Counted from the first letter of the stretch, positions 17,318-25,385 are shown. The stretch: 49,621 bases of DNA from Bacteroidales bacterium (GCA_014860625.1 JACZJJ010000106.1:1-49621); one strand, 5' to 3'. Notes: generated by a model from the letters alone, not told the origin. Numbers and translations: made by a program.

Positions 17318-18460
17318 ATTGAGGATGTAGCCTGCTTGCATGAACTTACTCACCTCAGTCACAAAACTGAGAATAATATCTCCCGGGTTAAGGCTCTCTT
17401 CTCTCCGTATCTGGTCCAGCGCCAGGAATGCCATAGGCGGACCAATATATCCCATCGTTGCCATCTTGGAATAGAGGGTTTTGGGATTGATTCCCAATTC
17501 ACGGCACTCCTCCATCACCAGTTCAGAAATGTGTTTTGACGGAAAATTTACCTGGAAAAATCTGATTTTCAGAGGATCTATCGGATGCAATGCCAGCATC
17601 CTTTTGAGACCGTTCCGGAATACGGATCCGTCGGCTTCGTGAAAGTTCTCCCTCAGCTCCTCCTGGAACATCTGTGCCAGGTGATGGTACCCCTTTTCAT
17701 ACTCTTCCCTGGGATTCATCCAGTATGCCGGACGCCGGTTCCCCATTGCTGATGGTTTCCTGCCACCGGTTGATTCCATATACGTATAATCAACGTAGAG
17801 GCCTTTCCCTGTATGTTTTTCCTCTCTCTGAAGTATCAGAGCAGAAGCGCCGTCACTGAGGAAATACCGCAAAAACAGCTCCTCTTTCTTTACCAGTGGC
17901 TGGTTGTAGTACTCTGCAACCAGTTCGGACGACGACATGCTGGATGAGATCACCAGGGCATTGTTGTATCGTCCTGTCGATAATAACTCCTGAGCAATCA
18001 GCAAGGCTTTATAGGCTGAGGTGCAATTGGCATGGATGGAGAGTTCTCCGCAGCGCTCAATACCCAATGCTTCCTGGATCCTGACCGAAGCTGTTGGCAT
18101 TTGATCCTGGTGTGCACTGCCGTATACAATCAGTTCGATCTCTTCCGGCTTCATCGCTGCATCGGAGATGGCTTTTTGGGCTGCTTTTACCGACATGGTG
18201 ATATTATCTTCCGTGAATTGCCTGGTAACAGGATCCAGGGCAAAATGATAATAGTCTACCTCAAGAAGCTCCTTCATGAGGATCCTTATTCGTTTCAGCC
18301 ATTTACGGATCTTTTCCGGCGCTTCAGTGAGTTCACCAAGATAGTCGTCAACCTGATCAGGCAGAACAGCCTTGCCAGGAAGAAACGATCCACTACCGAT
18401 GATTTTCACAGATGCCGGATACCGAATGCCGGATGCTCGATGCAGAGGTCCCAAATTCAT
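17309..18460 (-). CDS. KAS III-like condensing enzyme or acyltransferase lacking the His/Asn pair
   Basis: The 383-residue protein has the thiolase/FabH fold: KIIGSGSFLPGKAV at the N-terminus, C146 in HANCTSAYKAL, the subunit-core motif DGASALILQ and LNPGDIILSF near the end. The FabH catalytic His (PHQAN) is replaced by FFQVN around 301-304. The Asn of GNTSAAS is replaced in GYIGPPM near 336. Loss of both makes classical malonyl-ACP decarboxylation unlikely; acyl transfer to another nucleophile or a structural role fits better. The first ~17 residues (HRASGIRYPAS) come from a repeat array fused to the family N-terminus. Two crotonase genes lie immediately upstream. Confidence 0.85.
   Translation of the reverse strand: MNLGPLHRASGIRYPASVKIIGSGSFLPGKAVLPDQVDDYLGELTEAPEKIRKWLKRIRILMKELLEVDYYHFALDPVTRQFTEDNITMSVKAAQKAISDAAMKPEEIELIVYGSAHQDQMPTASVRIQEALGIERCGELSIHANCTSAYKALLIAQELLSTGRYNNALVISSSMSSSELVAEYYNQPLVKKEELFLRYFLSDGASALILQREEKHTGKGLYVDYTYMESTGGRKPSAMGNRRPAYWMNPREEYEKGYHHLAQMFQEELRENFHEADGSVFRNGLKRMLALHPIDPLKIRFFQVNFPSKHISELVMEECRELGINPKTLYSKMATMGYIGPPMAFLALDQIRREESLNPGDIILSFVTEVSKFMQAGYILNYE
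18409..18443. repeat. 7-base tandem repeat (GCATCCG on minus strand) in the KAS III N-terminus
   Basis: Read on the minus strand, the five units are GCATCGA, GCATCCG, GCATTCG, GTATCCG and GCATCTG. They are translated as HRASGIRYPAS just after the start codon. Confidence 0.8.
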
Positions 18461-18471
18461 ATTTAATATTT

Positions 18472-18511
18472 CTACTTTCCTACCTTCCTACCTCCCTACC
18501 TTCCTACTATA
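18472..18511. repeat. 8-base tandem repeat (CTACCTTC) at a gene junction
   Basis: The units are CTACTTTC, CTACCTTC, CTACCTCC, CTACCTTC and CTACTATA. The array covers the gap after a crotonase gene and supplies its final SRKVGR and stop. It is the same word family as 15726-15757. Confidence 0.8.
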
Positions 18512-19162
18512 CTTTTCCAGGTATACCCTCCTCATTACTTGTGAGAAGTTCTCCGGAAGCCACTGTAAAAAAACCTCAGCCTCCGTGATAAGATCTCTTT
18601 TTGCTACAACAGCATCGACAATACCCAGCTCCAATGCGGTTTGAGCATCAAACGTTTGACCTGTGAGGATATAGTCCAGAGCTTTCGCTTTGCCAGCCAG
18701 TGCGGTAAACCGTTGGATTCCTCCAATGCCGGGAATAAGTTTGAACGTTGCTTCAGGCATCCCGAGAACAGCCTCTTCACTGCAAAACCGAAAATGGCTG
18801 AAGAGAGCCAACTCAAGGGCAGATCCAAGGCAAACTCCTCTGATCGCACTGATCACGGGAATTGGCAGCATCTCAAGAAAACTCAAGGATGAATAGTTGG
18901 CTTGCAGAAACGTATCTGAATCGTTGCGTCGCGAGATCTCTTCCAGAAGTTCATCCAGGTCTGCACCGGAAGAGAAGTGCCGTCCCTTTCCGGTGATGAT
19001 GATGGCTTTGAGATCAGATGAATGCTGAATCTGCTCTTTCAACAATCCCATATCCCTGAAAAAGGATACCGTCATCTTGTTGGATGGGGGCTGGGTGATG
19101 ACGAGATGTCCGATTCGATCCGTCACGTCCCACTCAATGGTATTGAATATAGGGTCCGACAC
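18488..19162 (-). CDS. Enoyl-CoA hydratase/isomerase family protein (crotonase 1)
   Basis: The 224-residue protein has a short crotonase fold: an oxyanion-hole segment FSSGADLDEL, IRGVCLGSALELAL with one catalytic-position Glu, and GMPEATFKLIPGIGGIQR with the second Glu. Both hydratase Glu positions are therefore present. It may dehydrate or hydrate a 3-hydroxyacyl thioester, or isomerise a double bond. The start is GTG at 19162, one base after the stop of crotonase 2. The last residues, SRKVGR, are repeat-derived. It is paired with crotonase 2 and sits next to the KAS III homologue and the dehydrogenase. Confidence 0.88.
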   Translation of the reverse strand: MSDPIFNTIEWDVTDRIGHLVITQPPSNKMTVSFFRDMGLLKEQIQHSSDLKAIIITGKGRHFSSGADLDELLEEISRRNDSDTFLQANYSSLSFLEMLPIPVISAIRGVCLGSALELALFSHFRFCSEEAVLGMPEATFKLIPGIGGIQRFTALAGKAKALDYILTGQTFDAQTALELGIVDAVVAKRDLITEAEVFLQWLPENFSQVMRRVYLEKYSRKVGR

Positions 19163-19163
19163 G

Positions 19164-19919
19164 TTATTTTTCTGATTCTTTTTCAGCTAACCTTCTGATA
19201 TACTCTTCCTTAGCCAACTCACAAAAAATCCTTGTCTCCTCTGCAATTGCACGGTCAGGAGGCAGTGTGGAGGAGTTCCTGAGAGCTTCAATAACCGATC
19301 TGATGATGCGTGAGCTCAGATTCTTCGTCATCCGGTGAAGCAGGGTAAAACTATATGAGAGTACCTCTTTTCGCGGAACAGTCACATCAATGAGACCTAT
19401 TCTGATTGCTTCTTCAGTACTGATCATATCTCCTGTAAGGATCAGTTGCATCGATTTCGCTTTTCCGACGGTTGCAGGGAGTCTTACGGTTCCACCCATT
19501 CCGGGAAGCAAGCCATGTCCGGTTTCAGGGGTTGCAAAGAGGGCGTTTTCAGCTGCAATCTTTATATCACAGGCCAACGCTATTTCCAGCCCACCGCCGA
19601 AACAAACGCCATGGATGGCAGCAACAAGAGGCAGGTTGGTATGTATCAGATGGTCGATCACTGCATTTCCAGCAGCCAGTTTCTCCTCCAGGCGCTCACC
19701 GTTGGAAACCATTTCAAAGAGCCTCCTGAGGTCACCGCCTGCCGAGAAGTGCTTGCCTTTGCCCTGGATCAGAATTCCTTTTAGATTCGGAGTTTCGGTC
19801 CATGTCTTCATCGTTGGCAAGGAAACGAATTCCGGCTCAAACAGATAGTTCTCCGGGGGATTGTTGATGGTCAATATCCCAATCGCCTCCTTTACTCGCC
19901 ATTCAATCAGATCATTCAT
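19164..19919 (-). CDS. Enoyl-CoA hydratase/isomerase family protein (crotonase 2)
   Basis: The 251-residue crotonase has FSAGGDLRRLFE, AAIHGVCFGGGLEIALACD and FATPETGHGLLPGMGGTVRLP. Both active-site Glu positions and the oxyanion Gly/Ala are intact. It likely acts on CoA or ACP thioesters. It differs clearly from crotonase 1, so the two probably catalyse different steps. It lies 21 bases after the thioesterase gene and one base before crotonase 1. Confidence 0.9.
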   Translation of the reverse strand: MNDLIEWRVKEAIGILTINNPPENYLFEPEFVSLPTMKTWTETPNLKGILIQGKGKHFSAGGDLRRLFEMVSNGERLEEKLAAGNAVIDHLIHTNLPLVAAIHGVCFGGGLEIALACDIKIAAENALFATPETGHGLLPGMGGTVRLPATVGKAKSMQLILTGDMISTEEAIRIGLIDVTVPRKEVLSYSFTLLHRMTKNLSSRIIRSVIEALRNSSTLPPDRAIAEETRIFCELAKEEYIRRLAEKESEK

Positions 19920-19940
19920 CCCTTTATCACTTTGTCTGGC

Positions 19941-20345
19941 TTATACGTTAAACATTTTCTTGAAAGCCTCCGGGATATCAACAGGTTTCCTGTTCCCGTC
20001 GATGAAGATGGTTTTTGTCTCCCCCCGGGCCAGGGCCAGTCCGGTTTTCCGGTTAATCAGCCTTTGCTTGAAGATGAGATAGGAATCCTCACACACGGCT
20101 CTGGTTTGTATTTCGATCTCATCGTAGAGTTTTGCCTCACGCATATATCGGATATGCACATCTGTAACAACGATCATGATGTGACTGGCGTGAACCAACT
20201 GGTTTAACTCCAGGTCTTTGAACATAACCCATCTGCCGTGTTCAAAGTAGTTAAGGTAAACCGAGTTGTTGACATGCCCGTAAGAATCGAGCTCGTAGCC
20301 TCTGACAGAGGTGATGGTGCTATGGTGTTTTGGGGAATCGTTCAT
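19941..20345 (-). CDS. 4HBT-type acyl thioesterase (thioesterase 1)
   Basis: The 134-residue hotdog protein has the YbgC/FadM signature E-L-D20-S-Y-G-H-V-N-N-S-V-Y-L-N-Y-F-E, with the catalytic Asp present. It would hydrolyse an acyl-CoA or acyl-ACP and release or proofread chains. Its start overlaps the stop of the dehydratase-like gene by 4 bases (ATGA), so the two are translationally coupled. Confidence 0.9.
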   Translation of the reverse strand: MNDSPKHHSTITSVRGYELDSYGHVNNSVYLNYFEHGRWVMFKDLELNQLVHASHIMIVVTDVHIRYMREAKLYDEIEIQTRAVCEDSYLIFKQRLINRKTGLALARGETKTIFIDGNRKPVDIPEAFKKMFNV

Positions 20346-20731
20346 GCGAAAATCGACTTGTATTTGAAAAAAACCTGCTCATGGTCTGAAAGAGAAGCGG
20401 TTACACGGATTATTCCTTCCTCGTTTTCTTTGATTGTACAATCCACAGTGAGTTGAGGATGATCCTTTGGGTTGATCATGGAGAGAAATTTAATGTTGTC
20501 CGCTTCAACAAGCCTGACCTCTTTTCCTCTAATCTCAGAGACAATCTCTGTTATCATCCGTATCTGGCAGACTCCAGGCACAACCGGATTGCCCGGAAAA
20601 TGCCCTTCGTAGAGAGAATGATCCGGATCCAGAGAGATACCAATACAATAGGATGAGGTGGGTGTGCCAGGCAACGAATCACTCTTATTTTCAGTGATTT
20701 GCTCTATTCGGAAAAATGTACCCTTTAACAT
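20342..20731 (-). CDS. ApeI/FabZ-like hotdog dehydratase subunit, His half
   Basis: The 129-residue protein has the FabZ-type motif Y-E-G-H44-F-P-G-N-P-V-V-P-G-V with the catalytic His. The position of the FabZ catalytic Glu is occupied by Arg in GVCQIRMITE. Alone it would lack half of the active site. The other hotdog protein of the locus (34954-35364) has the Glu but not the His, so a mixed dimer like ApeI:ApeP of aryl polyene systems is likely. A TACCTTTG promoter element lies 26 bases upstream, so this gene may begin a transcript. Confidence 0.83.
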   Translation of the reverse strand: MLKGTFFRIEQITENKSDSLPGTPTSSYCIGISLDPDHSLYEGHFPGNPVVPGVCQIRMITEIVSEIRGKEVRLVEADNIKFLSMINPKDHPQLTVDCTIKENEEGIIRVTASLSDHEQVFFKYKSIFA

Positions 20732-20756
20732 ACCAGATGGCTGTGACAGTTAGGAG

Positions 20757-20764
20757 CAAAGGTA
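20757..20764 (-). promoter_or_regulatory. -7 element for the dehydratase-like gene at 20731
   Basis: TACCTTTG on the minus strand ends 26 bases before the ATG at 20731. It lies in the 47-base gap after the MscS stop codon and suggests an internal promoter for the genes from 20731 down. Confidence 0.5.
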
Positions 20765-20778
20765 CAGAAAATCAACGG

Positions 20779-21582
20779 TTATTGATGCATGTGCACATCC
20801 ATCTGTGGGAATGGAATGTTGATCCCCTCCAGGTTGAAGGTTTTGTAAACGCTCTCATTCATGTCAAAAAATACACCCCAGTAATCGGCCAGGTTCACCC
20901 AGACCCGCACAACCAGATTCACGGAACTGTCTCCCAGGGAACTCACGGCCACAAACGGTTCAGGCTCCGTCAGAATTCTATTATCAGCCTGGATCAGTGT
21001 CAACAACACTTGCCGGGCTTTTTCCACATCGTCGCCATACGCTATCCCGAATGTCCAGTCCACTCTTCGCTGCTCCTCTCTGGTATAGTTGATCATGGCA
21101 CTGTTAGCTAGGCCTCCGTTTGGAATGAAAACAACTTTATTATCAGCTGTTTTAATGACGGTGTTGACGATATGGATTGCACTGACTGATCCCGAGTAAC
21201 CCTGGGCTTCAATCCAGTCTCCAATTTTGAATGGCCTGAACATGAGGATTAAAACACCACCTGCAAAGTTCTGCAAGGTGCCCTGAAGCGCCCATCCCAC
21301 TGCCAGTGTTGCCGCTCCCGTAATGGCAATGAAAGAGGTCATCTGAATCCCAATCATCCCCGCGGACGTTATGATGACCAGAACCCGAAGAACGATAACA
21401 ATCAGAGACTTAAAAAACGGCTGAAGAGAGAGGTCCAGTTCGCGCTTTTGCATGATGCGTCCGACCCAACGTTTAACAATACCTGTCAACCATAATCCAA
21501 CCACCAGAACGACCAGTCCTCCCAGTAATCTCGGGCCGTAGTCAACGAACATTTCAATGATCTGGTTCAGGTATTTTTCCAT
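20779..21582 (-). CDS. MscS-family small-conductance mechanosensitive channel
   Basis: The 267-residue protein has N-terminal membrane helices (~16-36 and ~60-85). The pore helix has the Gly/Ala-rich pattern FIAITGAATLAVGWALQGTL, then FAGGVLILMFRPFKIGDWIE, the MscS beta-domain signature. A C-terminal alpha/beta domain follows. It releases solutes under membrane tension. It lies 15 bases after MarC within the biosynthetic gene run; a direct role in pigment formation is not obvious. Confidence 0.92.
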   Translation of the reverse strand: MEKYLNQIIEMFVDYGPRLLGGLVVLVVGLWLTGIVKRWVGRIMQKRELDLSLQPFFKSLIVIVLRVLVIITSAGMIGIQMTSFIAITGAATLAVGWALQGTLQNFAGGVLILMFRPFKIGDWIEAQGYSGSVSAIHIVNTVIKTADNKVVFIPNGGLANSAMINYTREEQRRVDWTFGIAYGDDVEKARQVLLTLIQADNRILTEPEPFVAVSSLGDSSVNLVVRVWVNLADYWGVFFDMNESVYKTFNLEGINIPFPQMDVHMHQ

Positions 21583-21597
21583 GGTTAATCAGGTTCG

Positions 21598-22212
21598 TTA
21601 GAAATACATTTTAATCCCGGTTAAGATGCTGTCTACAGCAACAGATGCCAGGATAAGACCGCTGATACGGCTCAGGATACTGGCGCCGGTGTCGCCGATA
21701 ATTTTTTGAATACGCGTGGCGAAAAGAAGGAGTATCAGCGTGACGCCTAGCACGACAAGCATTGTTGCAGCTGTAATCGCCTGGTCCGCAATATTGAACC
21801 GATGGTTGTCGGTGAGAAGCACAGCGGCCATCATTGCTCCGGGTGAGGCAATCGATGGCACTGAAATGGGGAACACAGCGACATCATCCTCCTTTTTTTT
21901 CATGCTCACTTTGGCCATCTCATGCTCCGGTTTACTCTCCCCGAAAATCATTGTCAGCCCGAAAATAAAGAGCACCAGTCCTCCCGCGATCTGAAAGGCA
22001 GATAGAGGAATCGACATCGCCTCAAGAAACAACTGACCGACAACAACAAAGCCAAGAAGAATCAGGGTGGAGATGAGAAACGCTTTGAGGGCCACCTTTT
22101 TTCTCATGGCGGCATCAAATCCTACCGTATATGCCAGAAACACCGGAATCGTTCCTATCGGGTCAATCACGGCGAAAAAGTAGACGAAGTCCTTAACAAT
22201 GGTATCCCACAT
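21598..22212 (-). CDS. MarC-family integral membrane protein
   Basis: The 204-residue protein has six predicted helices. Family motifs include FFAVIDPIGTIPVFLAY near the N-terminus, FQIAGGLVLFIFGLTMI, the ISVPSIASPGAM central motif and a C-terminal ISGLILASVAVDSILTGI. MarC proteins have no settled function; the old link to antibiotic resistance is doubtful. It lies 6 bases after the lipoprotein gene. Confidence 0.92.
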   Translation of the reverse strand: MWDTIVKDFVYFFAVIDPIGTIPVFLAYTVGFDAAMRKKVALKAFLISTLILLGFVVVGQLFLEAMSIPLSAFQIAGGLVLFIFGLTMIFGESKPEHEMAKVSMKKKEDDVAVFPISVPSIASPGAMMAAVLLTDNHRFNIADQAITAATMLVVLGVTLILLLFATRIQKIIGDTGASILSRISGLILASVAVDSILTGIKMYF

Positions 22213-22218
22213 AGAAGA

Positions 22219-22887
22219 TTAGTTGATGGAGATCAAAGATAGCGATAATTTTAGTTTGATGATGTCATTAACAAGGGTAATTCGGAATGGGGACGTATCT
22301 CTGTAATTGGTAAAAGAGATCAATGCCGGGTCGGCAACAGACCGTTTTCCGCGAATTTCCAATAGTGTATCTCCCGTTGGATTGTAAATGTCCCAGCGCT
22401 TGAGATTTCCGGCCTTACGTTTATAAACCAGGTAATTGGTGGTTCCCTGAACAAAGCACTCACCATCAAAGGAACCTTTCTTTGCATCCAGTAACAACAA
22501 GAAATCTGTCTCGAGTATTTTCCAGAGCATCTTTTTATTCAATGGTTCAAAGCAGTAGTTTATCTGTAGCCGGGTTTCCCGGGTCTCCACATCAAAGTAG
22601 GTCATCCCAAACTCGTTGCTGAAAACGACCCGGTATCCGGTATCCGGTATCGCTTTCACAAATACCAACCCTGTCAAATGATGTTTCCCGATATCCAGTG
22701 AGGCTTTGAAAAGGGCCTTTTCGAACGTGGGAGAGGAGAAGAGAGTTGGCAGTTGGCAGTTGGCAGTTGGCAGTGAAGTGCCGTTTGATTGCTGAGCAGC
22801 AATTGGGGATAGATGCCTGGGTTTGACGGACTGGCATCCGGTGAGCAATATCGTGATTAAACCGCTAATTAAGAATAAATACCTCAT
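22219..22887 (-). CDS. Outer-membrane-type lipoprotein next to the LolA-like gene
   Basis: The 222-residue product has a lipoprotein signal with lipobox LLTGC (Cys18). The mature part is beta-rich and looks like a DUF4292/LolB-like scaffold (for example LTGLVFVKAIPDTGYRVVFSNEFG), although the family match is weak. Its start overlaps the LolA-like gene by 23 bases, suggesting the two act together in moving a lipid-like product to the outer membrane. Two repeat arrays lie inside the coding sequence. One encodes PTANCQLPT near residue 45, the other encodes IPDTGYRV near residue 80. The first looks like an insertion in an otherwise unstructured linker. Confidence 0.7.
   Translation of the reverse strand: MRYLFLISGLITILLTGCQSVKPRHLSPIAAQQSNGTSLPTANCQLPTLFSSPTFEKALFKASLDIGKHHLTGLVFVKAIPDTGYRVVFSNEFGMTYFDVETRETRLQINYCFEPLNKKMLWKILETDFLLLLDAKKGSFDGECFVQGTTNYLVYKRKAGNLKRWDIYNPTGDTLLEIRGKRSVADPALISFTNYRDTSPFRITLVNDIIKLKLSLSLISIN
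22632..22652. repeat. Three 7-base units (GGTATCC) inside the lipoprotein gene
   Basis: The units are GGTATCC, GGTATCC and GGTATCG, translated on the minus strand as IPDTGYRV. The word also appears as one unit in the array at 18409. Confidence 0.7.
22744..22771. repeat. Four exact 7-base units (AGTTGGC) inside the lipoprotein gene
   Basis: AGTTGGC is repeated four times without change. On the minus strand it gives the residues ANCQLPT. The same word in opposite orientation forms part of the array at 5987-6006. Confidence 0.9.
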
Positions 22888-23494
22888 CCGAAACGGGCTT
22901 GTTTAGCTCTTTGGTGGTAAATGCAATTCGGGTGAAATCGCCTTCAGACTCATACATCTCTAGTTTGTCGACCGTGAAATTGGTTTTATTGAAAAAGATC
23001 ATGATCCGGCTTAAACTCTCCCGCAGTGAAGGGGAGACAGGGGTTAGCGATACGACATAATGGTCCCGGTTCTGAATGTAACTAGCCTTGAACGAGTCAT
23101 CTTCCAGAAGCGTTCCATTTACGCTGCCAATGATGATTCTGTTCACTTCTGAAAAAACCTTGTTAGACTGTGTGTTAAAAGATTTTACCTCCCCCTCGTC
23201 TTGAATGGTGATCACATCCCCTCGGATTGCAATGACGTAGGAAAACGGGTGAATATACTCCCATCGGAGAAGCCGGTCCTTTTTAAAATAGAATCTGCCA
23301 CTGGAGATAATCTTGTCATTCAGGATACGCATCTCTTTCTCCTGCGTGAATTCGCTTGAGATGGTATTAGTTTTTGCTGATGCCTGTGAAACCCCCTTTT
23401 TGATTTGTTGTATGGTCGCAGCGTCCAATGGCTTTTGCTGCGCACCGGCCATGAAGGATGAAGCAAGTAATACAAAGAGGAATAACCTATGCAT
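22865..23494 (-). CDS. LolA-like outer-membrane lipoprotein carrier
   Basis: From the ATG at 23494 the product has 209 residues with a signal peptide (MHRLFLFVLLASSFMAGAQ). The mature part fits LolA: ISSEFTQEKEMRIL, SGRFYFKKDRLLRWEYIHPF, then VITIQDEGE. LolA proteins are periplasmic chaperones for lipidated cargo. In aryl polyene loci such carriers are thought to bring the polyene lipid to the outer membrane. The start overlaps the deacetylase gene by 8 bases, which favours 23494 over in-frame ATGs slightly upstream. Confidence 0.85.
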   Translation of the reverse strand: MHRLFLFVLLASSFMAGAQQKPLDAATIQQIKKGVSQASAKTNTISSEFTQEKEMRILNDKIISSGRFYFKKDRLLRWEYIHPFSYVIAIRGDVITIQDEGEVKSFNTQSNKVFSEVNRIIIGSVNGTLLEDDSFKASYIQNRDHYVVSLTPVSPSLRESLSRIMIFFNKTNFTVDKLEMYESEGDFTRIAFTTKELNKPVSDEVFILN

Positions 23495-24293
23495 AAGCAT
23501 TAATATCAGCAAGTTGAGTAATTGGAACAATTTTATACCCCAGGCCGTTTAGTCCGGAAATGATCTCTTCTACCAGTTCCGGCGAATTGGCCGGATGATC
23601 GTGAAGAAGGATGATTGAACCCGGGGAGATCTTGTTAAGAACCCTGGCGGCGGTTTTCTTGGCATCGTGCTGCACCGTGTCGTAAGACCTGACATTCCAA
23701 CCTATGGCGTGCAGGGATAGCCTGTCAATAGCCTTGGAAATGGTTGGATTAATCACACCGAAAGGGGGGCGGAAAAGGAGAGGAGTTTTCCCGATGCATG
23801 CATAAACCGCTTTTCCCGTTTCTTCCAGTTCGTGCCGTATCCTTTTCCCTCTGAAGAAGTCGAACCACACTGAGTGGCTCCACGAATGATTCCCGATCAG
23901 GTGCCCGTCAGCATCCATCTCCCTGATCAGAGTCTCATTTCCCTCCAGCTTTTTTCCGATCACAAAGAAAGTGGCAGGTATTTTTTCCCGTTTAAGAATA
24001 GTCAGTATTTCTGCAGTCCTCACAGGATCAGGGCCGTCGTCGAATGTCAGGGAACAGATCATTTCATCCGTTTTGCCGTCGCAGATGGCGGGATGGTGGA
24101 AGTTTGAGCCGATCAGGAATGCCATTCCAACAGAGATCCCGATGTAGAGCCCCAGAAGGATGACCATATATACATAGACATGAGAACAAAGATGGCCGTC
24201 GAGCCAATCCAGCCTGCACCCGATGAAGTGAATCACGTTGAGTGAAAAGAGCAGGATGAAAAATAATATGGTCAGGTTACGGAATGTGAACAT
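23487..24293 (-). CDS. Membrane-anchored polysaccharide deacetylase (NodB domain)
   Basis: The 268-residue protein has two N-terminal hydrophobic segments (~5-25 and ~38-62). The CE4/NodB domain follows, with D85-D86 in LTFDDGPDP, the metal motif H136-S-W-S-H140, RPPFGV and the catalytic His in LLHDHP. All key residues are present, so it should be an active metal-dependent deacetylase. Its substrate in a pigment locus is unclear; it may act on a sugar added by the GT2 enzyme. It abuts the CLF gene directly. Confidence 0.9.
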   Translation of the reverse strand: MFTFRNLTILFFILLFSLNVIHFIGCRLDWLDGHLCSHVYVYMVILLGLYIGISVGMAFLIGSNFHHPAICDGKTDEMICSLTFDDGPDPVRTAEILTILKREKIPATFFVIGKKLEGNETLIREMDADGHLIGNHSWSHSVWFDFFRGKRIRHELEETGKAVYACIGKTPLLFRPPFGVINPTISKAIDRLSLHAIGWNVRSYDTVQHDAKKTAARVLNKISPGSIILLHDHPANSPELVEEIISGLNGLGYKIVPITQLADINAYA

Positions 24294-25373
24294 CTATGGC
24301 TGGCTCAAAAGTATCAACGAGTGGTTAATCCCCTGGTAATGATTATATAACAGGATGTGTTTCAGCTCAGAAGGTTTTTTGCTGACCTGGAGGATCTCAG
24401 GAATACGCTGTTCCTTCATGATCTTTGCTGCCAGCCAAACACCGAAAGAAGATGCCGTCATGTACTCTCCGCAAAGATGCTTGAATCCGCAGGCTGGAAC
24501 ATTCGGAAATGATCCTTCCGCAACCTCATCATACACTTTTTGGTGCCGGGTGTCTCCATTTTGACCAACTAACAAAAGGCTTATATCGCTCTCGGAAATC
24601 CCGTTTCTATTCAGGAACCCGTTGATTTGGCTCCTGATCTCATCAGCGGAGTGTGGCATGAAGAGCATCTCCACATCCTGCAATACAGTGTAGGTAGTTG
24701 AATTTTTCTTCTCGTCCAGTAAAAAGAAAACGGCTCCTTCACCAGCTATCGTTCCTTTGTCAGGATGATCAAAAAGTTTCAGGTTATCGATCGGGTTCCT
24801 TCTCCAGAATCCAAGTCGTTTCTGAATCTGTAAAGAGTTGGCAGTCAGTTCGTCAGCCGTACCCAGCAGAACAGTTGATGCACGTCCGTTCTCGATTTGC
24901 AGAAGGCTGTCAAGTATAGCACTTTCAAATGAAAACCCCCTGTGAACGTAGGTGAAGTTGTAGCCATGGCATTGAACCAGCAGCGCGATCTGAGCACTTA
25001 CGGTATTGTGCGTGGATTGGATAAAAGCGGTAGGGGTGAGGAACTCTTCATTGTTTTTGATCATATTCCCGAGGAATTTTTCGGTATCCTCGATACAGCC
25101 AAGTCCGGTTCCCGTTATAATGGCATCCGGCATCTGGCATCCGGCATCCGCAAGACATGTCTTGGCGGCAGCCACTCCCATTTTGATGATCCTCCCCATT
25201 CTCCTGACCATCTCCGGTGGTACAAACTCTTTGTAATTGGCATCAATGGCTTTCAGGCGGTTGCTCTCTGTTGAAACCGGCTCCTCCAGAAACAACCGGT
25301 TGTCGAGGGTCAATTGAGGGGAGAGGCAGCCCACACCGTTTATATAGATTCTTTTATTCACCGCTGATGCCAC
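24294..25373 (-). CDS. KS-like chain length factor (CLF 2)
   Basis: The 359-residue ketosynthase homologue lacks the active-site Cys: the TACSS position reads YVHRGFSFESA near residue 145. The other triad motifs are also lost (LLLVGQNGDTRH, GFKHLCGEY). This is the pattern of chain length factors that pair with an active KS. Its partner is KS 2, whose stop lies 12 bases upstream. No ATG is available, so the start is GTG at 25373 or 25361. The segment DAGCQMPDAIITGTGLG contains a repeat-derived stretch that is also present in CLF 1. Confidence 0.88.
   Translation of the reverse strand: MASAVNKRIYINGVGCLSPQLTLDNRLFLEEPVSTESNRLKAIDANYKEFVPPEMVRRMGRIIKMGVAAAKTCLADAGCQMPDAIITGTGLGCIEDTEKFLGNMIKNNEEFLTPTAFIQSTHNTVSAQIALLVQCHGYNFTYVHRGFSFESAILDSLLQIENGRASTVLLGTADELTANSLQIQKRLGFWRRNPIDNLKLFDHPDKGTIAGEGAVFFLLDEKKNSTTYTVLQDVEMLFMPHSADEIRSQINGFLNRNGISESDISLLLVGQNGDTRHQKVYDEVAEGSFPNVPACGFKHLCGEYMTASSFGVWLAAKIMKEQRIPEILQVSKKPSELKHILLYNHYQGINHSLILLSQP
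25122..25149. repeat. Four 7-base units (GGCATCC) inside CLF 2
   Basis: The units are GGCATCC, GGCATCT, GGCATCC and GGCATCC. On the minus strand they encode DAGCQMPDA. The equivalent site in CLF 1 carries a matching array (27467-27494). Confidence 0.85.
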
Positions 25374-25385
25374 TGATTTATCAAT

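Noticed and set aside
11709-19919. Canonical HMG-synthase beta-branching cassette
   Set aside because: The gene kinds match loosely (acyltransferase, ACP, KS, thiolase-fold enzyme, two crotonases). However, the thiolase-fold enzyme has KAS III and not HMG-synthase motifs, KS 1 has its Cys, and both crotonases keep both Glu residues, whereas a branching decarboxylase normally lacks them.
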